Shown piece after piece: positions 32,341 to 42,242 of a DNA stretch of 64,000 bases (position 1 is the stretch's first letter; every line of letters starts with the position of its first letter). The DNA lies in contig JAXBDG010000002.1 of NCBI GenBank assembly GCA_036320915.1, positions 1,550,001 to 1,614,000 on the forward strand, given 5' to 3'. The translations under genes were made by a program, and so were the position numbers. A model generated the notes under the pieces. The model was given only the letters and a program-made list of their open reading frames with translations, made no database searches and had not been told where the DNA came from. Source of the stretch: Linnemannia elongata (lineage: Eukaryota > Mortierellomycota > Mortierellomycetes > Mortierellales > Mortierellaceae).

Positions 32341-33006
32341 GGTTAATGTGACTTTCCCCATCAGACAGACACTGTCAGATTAAGGTTGACTGGGGGGGAA
32401 AAGAAATGTTCGGTGTCACTCATTCTTCAGATATTTGTTATTTGTCGGGGGTCGTCAGAATAAAGGGTAAAGTGGAAAAGCAAAACGCCTGTCAGAATAA
32501 GACGCTTTGGGTTAATGGTGGGAATGGTGTGAATGGTGGAAGGGAGAAAAGGTGGGAAAAAAGGAAAGAATAAGACAACAACAGCACAAAAGGGAGGGAG
32601 TGAGTGAGGGTAATGGCAGCCATTCCTTGGCTATACTTTATTGGCGCATCCCTGTCCAGTCCATAAATGTATGAGCCTGCTTGGTGTGCCTGATAACACC
32701 ACAAAAGGTCAAGCGACGTTACCATGATTCGCTTGCGCGATGTCACCTCTCACTACATGGTCTGGAACACCGGCGTCTTTTGAAGGCGACGGCCGCCCTA
32801 GGCCAGTCAGGTCAAATGGACCCTTTTGATGGCTAGCTGATAAAAAAAAGCGTCTTATTATGACAGGCAGTTTTGCTTTTCCACTTTACGCTTTATTCTG
32901 ACGGCCCCCGTCAAAATTACAAAAATCAGTCACCAAACATTTCTTTTCCTCCCCAGTCTACCCTAATCTGACAGTGCCTGTCTGACGGCGAAAGTCACAT
33001 TAACCG
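32341..33006. mobile_element. MITE-like element, copy 1, with ~160 bp terminal inverted repeats
   Basis: Both ends begin GGTTAATGTGACTTTC when read inward. The arms stay alignable for about 160 bp (32341-32500 against 33006-32846). Inside each arm, short motifs of the form TGTCAGATTA, CGTCAGAATAAA and TGTCAGAATAAG recur, as expected for subterminal transposase-binding sites. The centre (about 340 bp) has no transposase frame, so the element is non-autonomous. Flanks GACTA and GACCA could be an imperfect 5 bp target duplication, but this is uncertain. The superfamily was not identified. Confidence 0.75.
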
Positions 33007-33116
33007 ACCAGTTGTTGGTGGAAAACAAAAAAATTCCCTGGCACCCGCATGCACATACATACGTTTATTTTTATGCAACACGCTGCAGAGAAGGTATCCT
33101 CTGTCTTTTAATATCG

Positions 33117-33520
33117 CATCATTTTCGGACTCCTGTTCTCATCATGGCCAACATCTCGCCCAATTGGGCTTGCGCCTGCTCGAATCGTTCGTCTGCCTGC
33201 TTCTTTTGCGCCTTCACTTGCTCATCCGACAGTCTCTTCTGTGCTTTCAACTGCTCATCCATCACTATCTTCTGTGGCTCCATCTATTCTTCTGACAGTC
33301 TCTTCTGCGCCTCCAAGAGCTGATTTTTCGTGCAATCATTATGTGAAAGACTTGCTCCACACAAGCTTTGCTCCGTTGGCCCTCGAACAAAGTGAATGAC
33401 GACGGCAGAGCAGTTTATCACTTAACGTTCTGAGGTAAAACTTTATTGATAGATCGAAGTGCTCGCAGTAGCACCAATATAAAGCCACCCACTGGTTTCG
33501 TTGCAAATAAAGTAGTATTT
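33117..33520 (-). pseudogene. Channel-gene remnant 1 (S5 start plus coiled-coil tail)
   Basis: Two pieces of the channel family remain. Near 33437-33500, minus-strand translation gives KPVGGFI followed by a variant of LWRALRS, the segment just before S5. Near 33117-33310 the C-terminal tail is present (QADERFEQAQAQLGEMLAMM), closely similar to the copy C tail (QADERFRQVQTQLDDILAMM). A TAG interrupts this tail. Pore, S6 and everything upstream are deleted. The remnant is duplicated at 37696-38090. Confidence 0.75.
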
Positions 33521-34306
33521 TTTATTTGAAGAAGAATTCACTATAAAATAGTGTGTTCATCCTCATTTTGTCTTCCTCTTCTCACTAAATTTCGACTGTG
33601 GCAGCCAAGTGTTCATAGCGACGTTGCTTTTTCGTCCTTTTATGTTCGTTCTCCCTACCATATCTGTCAAGCATCATTCAAGTAAACATTCCTGGATTGT
33701 GCATCTCCACCTCGGTGAATCTATACTTTGGGTTACGAAGACGACGAAGGAAGTCTTACGTCCATTATCCGAGCAGACGAACCATGTCTGTGCCCTCCCA
33801 ACCCTCCCTTTAGCTTAGCCTTTTCTTCCTTTTTCGTGCTCGGTCAGAAAGATAGTGTGCAGAGATCGAGCAGGTTTATTTTTATATACTCTAGTTTAGT
33901 TCCTCGGGTGCAACCAATGAAGATTGATTACATAGACATGGCTCGTCTGCCCAAGATGAATAAGGTATTTAAGGGCAGTCACCATATCGCCTGTGATCCT
34001 CAGATTCTTGCTTTGAACTTGTAGCGCGCATGCAGATTGCTTTAAAGGTTCTCGTCAGTGTATTTAAGGTAACGGTACGTGCGCCTGTACCTGACTTTGT
34101 TGCAGGGTATGTACTTAAGGGACTTGAACATAAAAGAAGCTTCTTGGATTTAAAGCAAAGCTGGATTTATTGAATCTTGCAGATTTATGGGATACACAAA
34201 GAGGCATTTCTTTCCTCATCGTAACTACATTAAAGGGTCAGAGTACCTTCAATTGCATCTATTTACAGCTGTCGTCAACTTCTTAGATGCCACAAGGGAA
34301 TACAAA
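33521..34306. repeat. Duplicated spacer downstream of LRR2
   Basis: This is nearly base-for-base identical to 38101-38862; some 200 bp stretches translate identically in both. It contains no supported gene. AATAAA on the minus strand at 34166-34171, about 140 bp past the LRR2 stop, is a plausible polyadenylation signal. Confidence 0.65.
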
Positions 34307-36151
34307 TCAGCGTGTTATTATTTTACACCTTGTGGTCCGAGATACTTGCCACATCGCCTTAGTTCCGTTGGATCCGATCTGATTGTCCTGCAAATCCAAA
34401 GCGGTCAGAGTCAAGTTGGTCTTGAGTGCCTCAAACAGCGCCTGAGCTCCGCTGTCTCCGATCGAGTTGTTCCACAAGTTCAACGTGGTTAGGGTCGAGT
34501 TGGTCTTGAGTACTTCAGACAGTGCCTGAGCTCCATTGTCTCCAATAGAGCTGCCCCCCAAGTCCAAAGTGGTTAGGGTTGAGTTGGTCTTGAGTGCTTC
34601 AGACAGCGCCTGAGCTCCGTTGGGTCCGATCGAGTTGTGTAAGGTCAAAGTAGTTAGGGTCGAGTTGGTCTTGAGTGCCTCGGATAGCGCCTGAGCTCCG
34701 TTGTCTCCGATCGAGTTTCCCCCCAAGTCCAAAGTGGTTAGGGTCGAGTTGTTCTTGAGTGCCTCAGACAGCGCCTGAGCTCCCTTGGGTCCGATTGAGT
34801 TGCTACTCAAGTCCAAGGTGGTTAGGGTCGAGTTGATCTTCAGTGTTTCAGATAGCGCCTGAGCTACGCTGTCTCCGATCGAGTTGCCCCCCAACTCCAA
34901 AGTGGTTAGGGTCGAGTTGGTCTTGAGAGCCTCAGACAGCGCCTGAGCTCCGTTGTCTCCAATCTCGTTCCACCCCAACCCCAAAGTGGTCAGACTCGAG
35001 TTGGCCTTGAGTGCCTCAGATAATGCTTGAGCTCCGCTGGGTCCGATCACGTTACTGAACAGGTCCAAAGTGGTTAAGGTCGAGTTGATCTTGAGTGCCT
35101 CAGACAGTGCCTGAGCTCCATTGTCTCCAATCGGGTTGCTCGACCAGAGTGAGTTGCTCGACAAGTTCAAGGTGGTCAGAGTCGAGTTGATCTTGAGTGC
35201 CTCAGACAGCGTCTTAGCTCCGTTGGATCCGATCGCGTTCTCATACAGAACCAACGTGGTTAGGGTCGAGTTGGTCTTGAGTGCCTCAAACAGCGCCTGA
35301 GCTCCGTTATCTCCGATCGAGGTGCCCCCCAGGTCCAAATCGGTTAGAGTCGAGTTGATCTTGAGTACCTCAGACAGCGCCTGAGCTCCACTGTCTCCGA
35401 TCGAGGTGCTCGACAAGTGCAAGGTAGTTAGAGTCGAGTTGGTCTTGAGTGCCTCACACAGCGCCTGGGCTTCGTTCTCTCCGATCGAGTTCCCTCCCAA
35501 GTCCAAAGTGGTTAGGGTCGAGTTGATCTTGAGTGTCTCAGATAGCGCCTGAGCTCCGTTGGGTCCGATCGAGTTATTCCACAAGTTCAATGTGGTTAGG
35601 GTCGAGTTGGTCTTGAGTGCTTCAGATAGCGCCTGAGCTCCATTGTCTCCGATCGAGATACCGAGCAAATCCAAAGTGGTTAGGGTCGAGTTGATCTTGA
35701 GTGCCTCAGACAACGCCTGAGCTCCACTCTCTCCGATCCAACTGAGCCTCAGGTTCAAAGTGGTTAGGGTCGAGTTGGTCTTGAGTGCCTCGGACAGCGC
35801 CTGAGCTCCACTCTCTCCGATCGAGTGGCTCTCCAAGTCCAAGATAGCTAGAGTCGAGTTGGCCATGACGCTTAAAATTAATTTGTCCCGTGCTGATGTC
35901 GATGATGTTTTTTTATAGGCGGAGTTCAAAATCTTCAGGCGTTGTATAAACTGCTTGTTTTTCTCAAGAGATTCCATCCTGATGCCATGTCTTGACAATA
36001 TGACAGACTTATAGAGTGGAGGTGTAAATGAGTCGTTCCAATCCTGACTCACACGCGCACAGATCGCAAGGTCTTGGGGGTCCAGACTGCTGGCAATTCT
36101 TGAGCGAATCTCAGGTAGATCGAGGGGATGTGTCCGGAGCATTTTAGTCAT
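34307..36151 (-). CDS. LRR2: F-box-like / 28-residue LRR protein (intact)
   Basis: Intronless, about 614 residues from the ATG at 36151. An F-box-like segment occupies about residues 8-50 (LDLPEIRSRIASSLDPQDLA, then ARVSQDWNDSFTPPLYKSV), followed by a linker. Seventeen full LRRs then follow, of the ribonuclease-inhibitor type, 28 residues each, with consensus AQALSEALKTNSTLTTLDL plus a variable stretch and IGDNG. One repeat carries a 6-residue insertion and one is 27 residues. The LRR type matches RNI/NLRC-like horseshoes; no NACHT or NB-ARC domain is present. The frame stays open for 82 more codons upstream, hydrophobic in character, but the equivalent frame is closed in LRR3, so I start at MTKML. 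It is probably an SCF-type substrate receptor or recognition protein; the role is inferred. Confidence 0.75.
   Translation of the reverse strand: MTKMLRTHPLDLPEIRSRIASSLDPQDLAICARVSQDWNDSFTPPLYKSVILSRHGIRMESLEKNKQFIQRLKILNSAYKKTSSTSARDKLILSVMANSTLAILDLESHSIGESGAQALSEALKTNSTLTTLNLRLSWIGESGAQALSEALKINSTLTTLDLLGISIGDNGAQALSEALKTNSTLTTLNLWNNSIGPNGAQALSETLKINSTLTTLDLGGNSIGENEAQALCEALKTNSTLTTLHLSSTSIGDSGAQALSEVLKINSTLTDLDLGGTSIGDNGAQALFEALKTNSTLTTLVLYENAIGSNGAKTLSEALKINSTLTTLNLSSNSLWSSNPIGDNGAQALSEALKINSTLTTLDLFSNVIGPSGAQALSEALKANSSLTTLGLGWNEIGDNGAQALSEALKTNSTLTTLELGGNSIGDSVAQALSETLKINSTLTTLDLSSNSIGPKGAQALSEALKNNSTLTTLDLGGNSIGDNGAQALSEALKTNSTLTTLTLHNSIGPNGAQALSEALKTNSTLTTLDLGGSSIGDNGAQALSEVLKTNSTLTTLNLWNNSIGDSGAQALFEALKTNLTLTALDLQDNQIGSNGTKAMWQVSRTTRCKIITR
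34390..35870 (-). repeat. 84 bp tandem coding repeats of LRR2
   Basis: Seventeen 84 bp units encode the LRR array. The units are very similar at the DNA level, synonymous sites included, with differences concentrated in the codons around the variable xLxLxxNxI positions. This suggests recent expansion or gene conversion. Confidence 0.85.
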
Positions 36152-36912
36152 GAGGCCGAAGAACGTGACCGTGACGGGAATGATGTCGAGTAAAGTGTTG
36201 ATGGGTCGCAAGAAGGTGCAATAGCGAAGAAGGTATGAGGGAAAGAAGGAGGTAACCAAGATTGACCGAAATGTAGAGGATGAACAAAATGATAGTAATA
36301 TTGCAAAGTAATCAATGGCGTGGATAAAGATACGAAGGATGGCAGACACTAAATATTGAGCAACAGAGTAGGAGAGTGTGAATGAGGGAAAGGGCAAGAG
36401 AAGGAAGTAAGTGAAGTGACAAGTGTACTAGGGGTATGTGGAGGAGGCTAGAAAAGGATCCCGATTTTTTTTATTGTTCACGAAGAGGGACGCATTTATA
36501 CTAGTATACAGAAAGGTCGGAGGCGTAGTAAGATGAGGCGCAGTAGTGGTAACCGGCGGGAGCATGGTTGCTAGGGCTGATGAAGGCGTAATGAAGGAGG
36601 CGAAGCAGAAGACCATTCTTTCTATAATACTGTGGGCATCTGTACGAAGCATTTGCACCATGCATCTGTACCATGCACTCGATAGTAGAGCAAGATGGGT
36701 AGGTCTAGAAATCACAAAAGAAGTAGAAAGCGCTGACCTTGTTATTGTCACTTTATTTTTGTTTATCAATTTGTCAATTGCACTTGACAAGCGAAGAAGA
36801 AAAAAGGTGGAGGTTATGAAAGAAAGGAGGGAAAAGGAAAACCGCGCACCAACTAGTGAAGAAAAGAGGATGTAGAGCAGAAGGGAGGATGGAGAGAGGA
36901 AAAAGCGACTAG
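36152..36912 (-). repeat. Duplicated upstream region of LRR2
   Basis: Same sequence as 31581-32340 with few changes. It carries the TATAAATG candidate promoter on the minus strand near 36500, about 345 bp upstream of the LRR2 start. A conserved 120-codon frame at 36428-36790 is not accepted as a gene because it is shortened in the third copy. Confidence 0.6.
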
Positions 36913-37584
36913 GTTAATGTGACTTTCCCCATCAGGCAGACACTGTCAGATTAGGGTTGACTGGGGGGGAAAGAAATGTTTGGTGTCACTCATTCTTGAG
37001 ATTTTTGTTATTTTGACGGGGTCGTCAGAATAAAGGGTATAGTGGAAAAGCAAAAACGCCTGTCAGAATAAGACGCTTTGGGTTAGTGGTGGGAATGGTA
37101 TGAATAGTAGAAAGGAGAGAATGCGGAAAAAAGGAAAGAATGAGAAAACATGACTACAAAAGGCAGTGAGTGAGTGAGGGTAATGGCAGCCATGGCCCTG
37201 CTTCCTTGGCTATTCTTCATTGGCGCATCCTTGTCTAGTCCATAAATATTTAAGCCTGCTTGGTATGCCTGATAATATCACAAAAGGTCAAGCGACGTTG
37301 CCATGATCCGCTTGCGCGATGTCACCACTCACTACAGGGCCTGGAACACCGGCGTCTTTTGAAGGTGACGGCCGCCCTAGGCCAGTCAGGTCAAATGGAC
37401 CCTTTTGATGGCTAGCAGGTAAAAAAAAGCGTCTTGTTATGACAGGCAGTTTTGCTTCTCCACTTTGCGCTTTATTCTGACGGGCCCCGTCAAAATTACA
37501 AAAATCACACACCAAACATTTCTTTTCCTCCCCAGTCTACCCTAATCTGACAGTGCCTGTCTGACGGCGAAAGTCACATTAACC
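36913..37584. mobile_element. MITE-like element, copy 2
   Basis: It has the same termini (GGTTAATGTGACTTTC...), arms and flanking bases as the element at 32341-33006. The identical flanks show that it was copied together with the surrounding module and did not insert independently. The spacing from copy 1 is 4,572 bp. Confidence 0.75.
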
Positions 37585-37695
37585 GACCAGTTGTTGGTGG
37601 AAAACAAAAAAATTCCCTGGCACCCGCATGCACATACATACGTTTATTTTTATGCAACACGCTGCAGAGAAGGTATCCTCTGTCTTTTAATATCG

Positions 37696-38090
37696 CATCA
37701 TTTTCGGACTCCTGCTCTCATCATGGCCAACATCTCGCCCAATTGGGCTTGCGCCTGCTCGAATCGTTCGTCTGCCTGCTTCTTTTGCGCCTTCACTTGC
37801 TCATCCGACAGCCTCTTCTGTGCTTTCAACTGCTCATCCATCACTATCTTCTGTGGCTCCATCTATTCTTCTGGCAGTCTCTTCTGCGCCTCCAAGAGCT
37901 GATTTTTCGTGCAATCATTATGTGAAAGACTTGCTCCACACAAGCTTTGCTCCGTTGGCCCCTCGAACAAAGCGAAAGACGACGGCAGAGCAGTTTATCA
38001 CTTAACGTACTGAGGTAAAACTTTATTGATAGATCGAAGTGCTCGCAGTAGCACCAATATAAAGCCACCCACTGGTTTCGTTGCAAATAA
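37696..38090 (-). pseudogene. Channel-gene remnant 2 (S5 start plus coiled-coil tail)
   Basis: Nearly identical to the remnant at 33117-33520. It has the same S4-S5 piece near 38020-38080, the same coiled-coil tail near 37700-37890 and the same internal deletion. The shared deletion and shared TAG show that the damage happened before the module was duplicated. Confidence 0.75.
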
Positions 38091-38862
38091 TGTAGTATTT
38101 TTTATTTGAAGAAGAATTCACTATAAAATAGTGTGTTCATCCTCATTTTGTCTTCCTCTTCTCACTAAATTTCGACTGTGGCAGCCAAGTGTTCATAGCG
38201 ACGTTGCTTTTTCGTCCTTTTATGTTCGTTCTCCCTACCATATCTGTCAAGCATCATTCAAGTAAACATTCCTGGATTGTGCATCTCCACCTCGGTGAAT
38301 CTATACTTTGGGTTACGAAGACGACGAAGGAAGTCTTACGTCCATTATCCGAGCAGACGAACCATGTCTGTGCCCTCCCAACCCTCCCTTTAGCTTAGCC
38401 TTTTCTTCCTTTTTCGTGCTCGGTCAGAAAGATAGTGTGCAGAGATCGAGCAGGTTTATTTTTATATACTCTAGTTTAGTTCCTCGGGTGCAACCAATGA
38501 AGATTGATTACATAGACATGGCTCGTCTGCCCAAGATGAATAAGGTATTTAAGGGCAGTCACCATATTGCCTGTGCTCCTCAGATTCTTGCTTTGAACTT
38601 GTAGCGCGCATGCAGATTGCTTTAAAGGTTCTCGTCAGTGTATTTATGGTAACGGTACGTGCGCCTGTACCTGACTTTGTTGCAGGGTATGTACTTAAGG
38701 GACTTGAACATAAAAGAAGCTTCTTGGATTTAAAGCAAAGCTGGATTTATTGAATCTTGCAGATTTATGGGATACACAAAGAGGCATTTCTTTCCTCATC
38801 ATAACTAGATTAAAAGGCCAGAATACCTTCAGCTGCATCTATTTACAGCTGTCGTCAACTTC
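38091..38862. repeat. Duplicated spacer downstream of LRR3
   Basis: Counterpart of 33521-34306, offset by about 4,580 bp and almost identical. No supported gene is present. A minus-strand AATAAA near 38746-38751 could serve LRR3. Confidence 0.6.
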
Positions 38863-40701
38863 TTAGATGCCACAAGTGAATATAATTTTACACCTTGTGG
38901 TCCGAGATACTTGCCACATCGCCTTAGTTCCGTTGGATCCGATCTGATTGTCCTGCAAAGCCAAAGTGGTCAGAGTCAAGTTGGTCTTGAGTGCCTCAAA
39001 CAGCGCCTGAGCTCCACTGTCTCCGATCGAGTTGCCTCCCAAGTCCAAAGTGGTTAGGGTCGAGTTGATCTTGAGTACTTCAGACAGTGCCTGAGCTCCG
39101 TTGTCTCCGATCGAGTTGCCTCCCAACTCCAAAGTGGTTAGGGTTGAGTTGATCTTGAGTACTTCAGACAGTGCCTGAGCTCCATTGTTTCCAATCGAGT
39201 TGCCTCCCAAGTCCAAAGTAGTTAGGGTTGAGTTGGTCTTGAGTGCCTCAGATAACGCCTGAGCTCCGTCTTCTCCAATATTGTTCCACCCCAACTGAAA
39301 AGTGGTTAGGGTCGAGTTGGTCTTGAGTGCCTCAGACAGCGCCTGAGCTCCGTTGGGTCCGATCTGATTGCGCATCAAATTCAAATTGGTCAGAGTCGAG
39401 TTGATCTTGAGTGCCTCAGATAGCGCCTGAGCAACGTTGTCTCCGATCGAGTTGCCCCCCAACTTCAAAGTGGTTAGGGTCGAGTTGATCTTGAGTGCTT
39501 CAGATAGCGCCTGAGCTCCATTGTCTCCGATCGAGATGCCGAGCAAATCCAAAGTGGTTAAGGTCGAGTTGATCTTGAGTGCCTCAGACAACGCCTGAGC
39601 TCCGTCTTCTCCAATATTGTTCCACCCCAACTGAAAAGTGGTTAGGGTCGAGTTGGTCTTGAGTGCCTCAGACAGCGCATGAGCTCCGTTGGGTCCGATC
39701 TGATTGCACATCAAATCCAAATTGGTCAGAGTCGAGTTGATCTTGAGTGCCTCAGACAACGTCTTAGCTCCGTTGGATCCGATCGCGTTCTCATACAGAA
39801 CCAACGTGGTTAGGGTCGAGTTGGTCTTGAGTGCCTCAAACAGCGCCTGAGCTCCGTTATCTCCGATCGAGGTGCCCCCCAGGTCCAAATCGGTTAGAGT
39901 CGAGTTGATCTTGAGTACCTCAGACAGCGCCTGAGCTCCACTGTCTCCGATCGAGGTGCTCGACAAGTGCAAGGTAGTTAGAGTCGAGTTGGTCTTGAGT
40001 GCCTCACACAGCGCCTGGGCTTCGTTCTCTCCGATCGAGTTCCCTCCCAAGTCCAAAGTGGTTAGGGTCGAGTTGGTCTTGAGTGTTTCAGATAGCGCCT
40101 GAGCTCCGTTGGGTCCGATCGAGTTGTTCCACAAATTCAATGTGGTTAGGGTCGAGTTGGTCTTGAGTGCTTCAGATAGCGCCTGAGCTCCATTGTCTCT
40201 GATCGAGATGCCGAGCAAATCCAAAGTGGTTAAGGTCGAGTTGATCTTGAGTGCCTCAGACAACGCCTGAGCTCCACTCTCTCCGATCCAACTGAGCCTC
40301 AGGTTCAAAGTGGTTAGGGTCGAGTTGGTCTTGAGTGCCTCGGACAGCGCCTGAGCTCCACTCTCTCCGATCGAGTGGCTCTCCAAGTCCAAGATAGCTA
40401 GAGTCGAGTTGGCCATGACGCTTAAAATTAATTTGTCCCGTGCTGATTTCGATGATGGTTTTGTATAGGCGGAGTTCAAAATCTTCAGGCGTTGTATAAA
40501 CTGCTTGTTTTTCTCAAGAGATTCCATCCTGATGCCATGTCTTGACAATACGACAGACTTATAGAGTGGAGGTGTAAATGAGTCGTTCCAATCCTGACTC
40601 ACACGCGCACAGATCGCAAGGTCTTGAGGGTCCAGACTGCTGGCAATTCTTGAGCGAATCTCAGGTAGATCGAGGGGATGTGTCCGGAGCATTTTAGTCA
40701 T
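38863..40701 (-). CDS. LRR3: F-box-like / 28-residue LRR protein (intact)
   Basis: Intronless, 612 residues from MTKMLRTHPLDLPEIRSR. The upstream hydrophobic frame is interrupted by a stop near 40757, which supports this start for the family. It has the F-box-like segment (about 8-50) and seventeen full 28-residue LRRs. The first seven repeats and the last are nearly the same as in LRR2. Repeats 8-16 differ in order and in variable residues; for example LGWNNIGEDG appears twice here but not in LRR2. The end is QIGSNGTKAMWQVSRTTRCK, as in LRR2, with a different last few residues. It lies directly downstream of channel copy C. The function is inferred to be recognition or SCF substrate binding. 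Confidence 0.75.
   Translation of the reverse strand: MTKMLRTHPLDLPEIRSRIASSLDPQDLAICARVSQDWNDSFTPPLYKSVVLSRHGIRMESLEKNKQFIQRLKILNSAYTKPSSKSARDKLILSVMANSTLAILDLESHSIGESGAQALSEALKTNSTLTTLNLRLSWIGESGAQALSEALKINSTLTTLDLLGISIRDNGAQALSEALKTNSTLTTLNLWNNSIGPNGAQALSETLKTNSTLTTLDLGGNSIGENEAQALCEALKTNSTLTTLHLSSTSIGDSGAQALSEVLKINSTLTDLDLGGTSIGDNGAQALFEALKTNSTLTTLVLYENAIGSNGAKTLSEALKINSTLTNLDLMCNQIGPNGAHALSEALKTNSTLTTFQLGWNNIGEDGAQALSEALKINSTLTTLDLLGISIGDNGAQALSEALKINSTLTTLKLGGNSIGDNVAQALSEALKINSTLTNLNLMRNQIGPNGAQALSEALKTNSTLTTFQLGWNNIGEDGAQALSEALKTNSTLTTLDLGGNSIGNNGAQALSEVLKINSTLTTLELGGNSIGDNGAQALSEVLKINSTLTTLDLGGNSIGDSGAQALFEALKTNLTLTTLALQDNQIGSNGTKAMWQVSRTTRCKIIFTCGI
38945..40425 (-). repeat. 84 bp tandem coding repeats of LRR3
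   Basis: Seventeen 84 bp units, highly alike in DNA. Several middle units are near-copies of other units within the same gene, for instance the two units encoding QLGWNNIGEDG, indicating internal shuffling after the LRR2/LRR3 split. Confidence 0.85.
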
Positions 40702-41460
40702 AAGGCCGAAGAACGTGACCGTGACGAGAATGATGTCGAGGAAAGGGTTGATGGGTCACAAGAAGGTGCGATAGCGAAGAAGGTATGAGGGAAAGAAGGA
40801 GGTAACCAAGATTGACCGAAATGTAGAGGATGAACAAAATGATAGTAATATTGCAAAGTAATCAATGGCGTGGATAAAGATACGAAGGATGGCAGACACT
40901 AAATATTGAGCAACAGAGTAGGAGAGTGTGAATGAGGGAATGGGCAAGAGAAGGAAGCAAGTGAAGTGACAAGAGTACTAGGGGTATGTGGAGGAGGCTA
41001 GAAAAGGATCCCGATTTTTTTTATTGTTCACGAAGAGGGACGCATTTATACTAGTATAAAGAAAGGTCGGAGGCGTAGTAAGATGAGGCGCAGTAGTGGT
41101 AACCGGTGGAAGCAAGGTTGCTAGGGCTGATGAAGGCGTAATGAAGGAGGCGAAGCGTAAGAGTATTATTTTATAATCCTGTGGGCATCTGTACGAAGCA
41201 TTTGCACCATGCATCTGTACCATGCACTCGATAGTAGAGCAAGATGGGTAGGTCTAGAAATCACAAAAGAAGTAGAAAGCGCTGACCTTGTTATTATTAT
41301 TTTATTTTTGTTTATCAATTTGTCAATTGCACTTGACAAGCGAAGAAGAAAAAAGGTGGAGGTTGTGAAAGAAAGGAGGGAAAAGGAAAACCGCGCACCA
41401 ACTAGAGAAGAAAAGAGGATGTAGAGCAGAAGGGAGGATGGAGAGAGGAAAAAGCGACTA
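40702..41460 (-). repeat. Duplicated upstream region of LRR3
   Basis: Third copy of the LRR upstream region. Compared with the other two it has a stop in the hydrophobic upstream frame near 40757 and changes around 41150-41180. A minus-strand TATAAATG near 41050 is kept. Confidence 0.6.
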
Positions 41461-42133
41461 GGTTAATGTGACTTTCCCCATCAGACAGACACTGTCAGAT
41501 TAGGGTTGACTGGGGGTGAAAGAAATGTTTGGTGTCACTCATTCTTCAGATTTTTGTTATTTTGAGGGGGGTCGTCAGAATAAAGAGTAAAGTGGAAAAG
41601 CAAAAACGCCTGTCAGAATAAGACGCTTTGGGTTAATGGTGGGAATGGTATGAATAGTAGAAAGGAGAGAATGCGGAAAAAAGGAAAGAATGAGACAACA
41701 AGACTACAAAAGGCAGTGAGTGAGTGAGGGTAATGGCAGCCATGGCCCTGCTTCCTTGGCTATTCTTCATTGGCGCATCCTTGTCTAGTCCATAAATATT
41801 TAAGCCTGCTTGGTGTGCCTGATATTATCACAAAGGTCAAGCGACGTTGCCATGATCCGCTTGCGCGATGTCACCACTCACTATAGGGCCTGGAACACCG
41901 GCGTCTTTGAAGGCAACGGCCGCCCTAGGCCAGTCAGGTCAAATGGACCCTTTTGATGGCTAGCAGGTAAAAAAAAAGCGTCTTGTTATGACAGGCAGGT
42001 TTGCTTTTCCACTTTACGCTTTATTCTGACGGGCCCCGTCAAAAGTACAAATATCAGACACCAAACATTTCTTTTCCTCCCCAGTCAATCCTAATCTGAC
42101 AGTGCCTGTCTGACGGGGAAAGTCACATTAACC
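41461..42133. mobile_element. MITE-like element, copy 3
   Basis: It has the same inverted termini and subterminal motifs as copies 1 and 2. It lies 110 bp past the stop codon of channel copy C, which shows the arrangement of the module: channel gene, then MITE, then LRR gene. Confidence 0.75.
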
Positions 42134-42242
42134 GACCAGTTAGTAGAAAACAAAAAAATTCCCTGGCACCTGCATGCACATACATATGTTTATTTTTGTG
42201 CAACACGCTGCAGATAAAGTATCCTCTACCTTTGATATCACA

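Larger units (their letters stand above)
30340..42140. repeat. Three tandem 4.57 kb modules (LRR, spacer, channel remnant, MITE)
   Basis: Corresponding points recur at about 4,550-4,580 bp: MITEs at 32341, 36913 and 41461; LRR starts at 31580, 36151 and 40701; channel-tail remnants at 33117 and 37696. The second and third modules are almost identical; the first is contracted at its low-coordinate end. All genes in the array keep the same orientation, as expected for unequal crossing-over. Confidence 0.85.

Noticed and set aside
34390..40425. The 84 bp repeats could look like a CRISPR or satellite array.
   Set aside because: The period equals 28 codons, the frame is open throughout, and the translation is a clear LRR consensus.
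34307..40701. Calling the LRR genes NLR receptors.
   Set aside because: No NACHT or NB-ARC nucleotide-binding motifs are present; only an F-box-like segment precedes the repeats.
32341..42133. Three independent transposon insertions at the same type of site.
   Set aside because: The flanking sequence is identical at all three, so the copies arose by duplication of the module and not by separate insertions.
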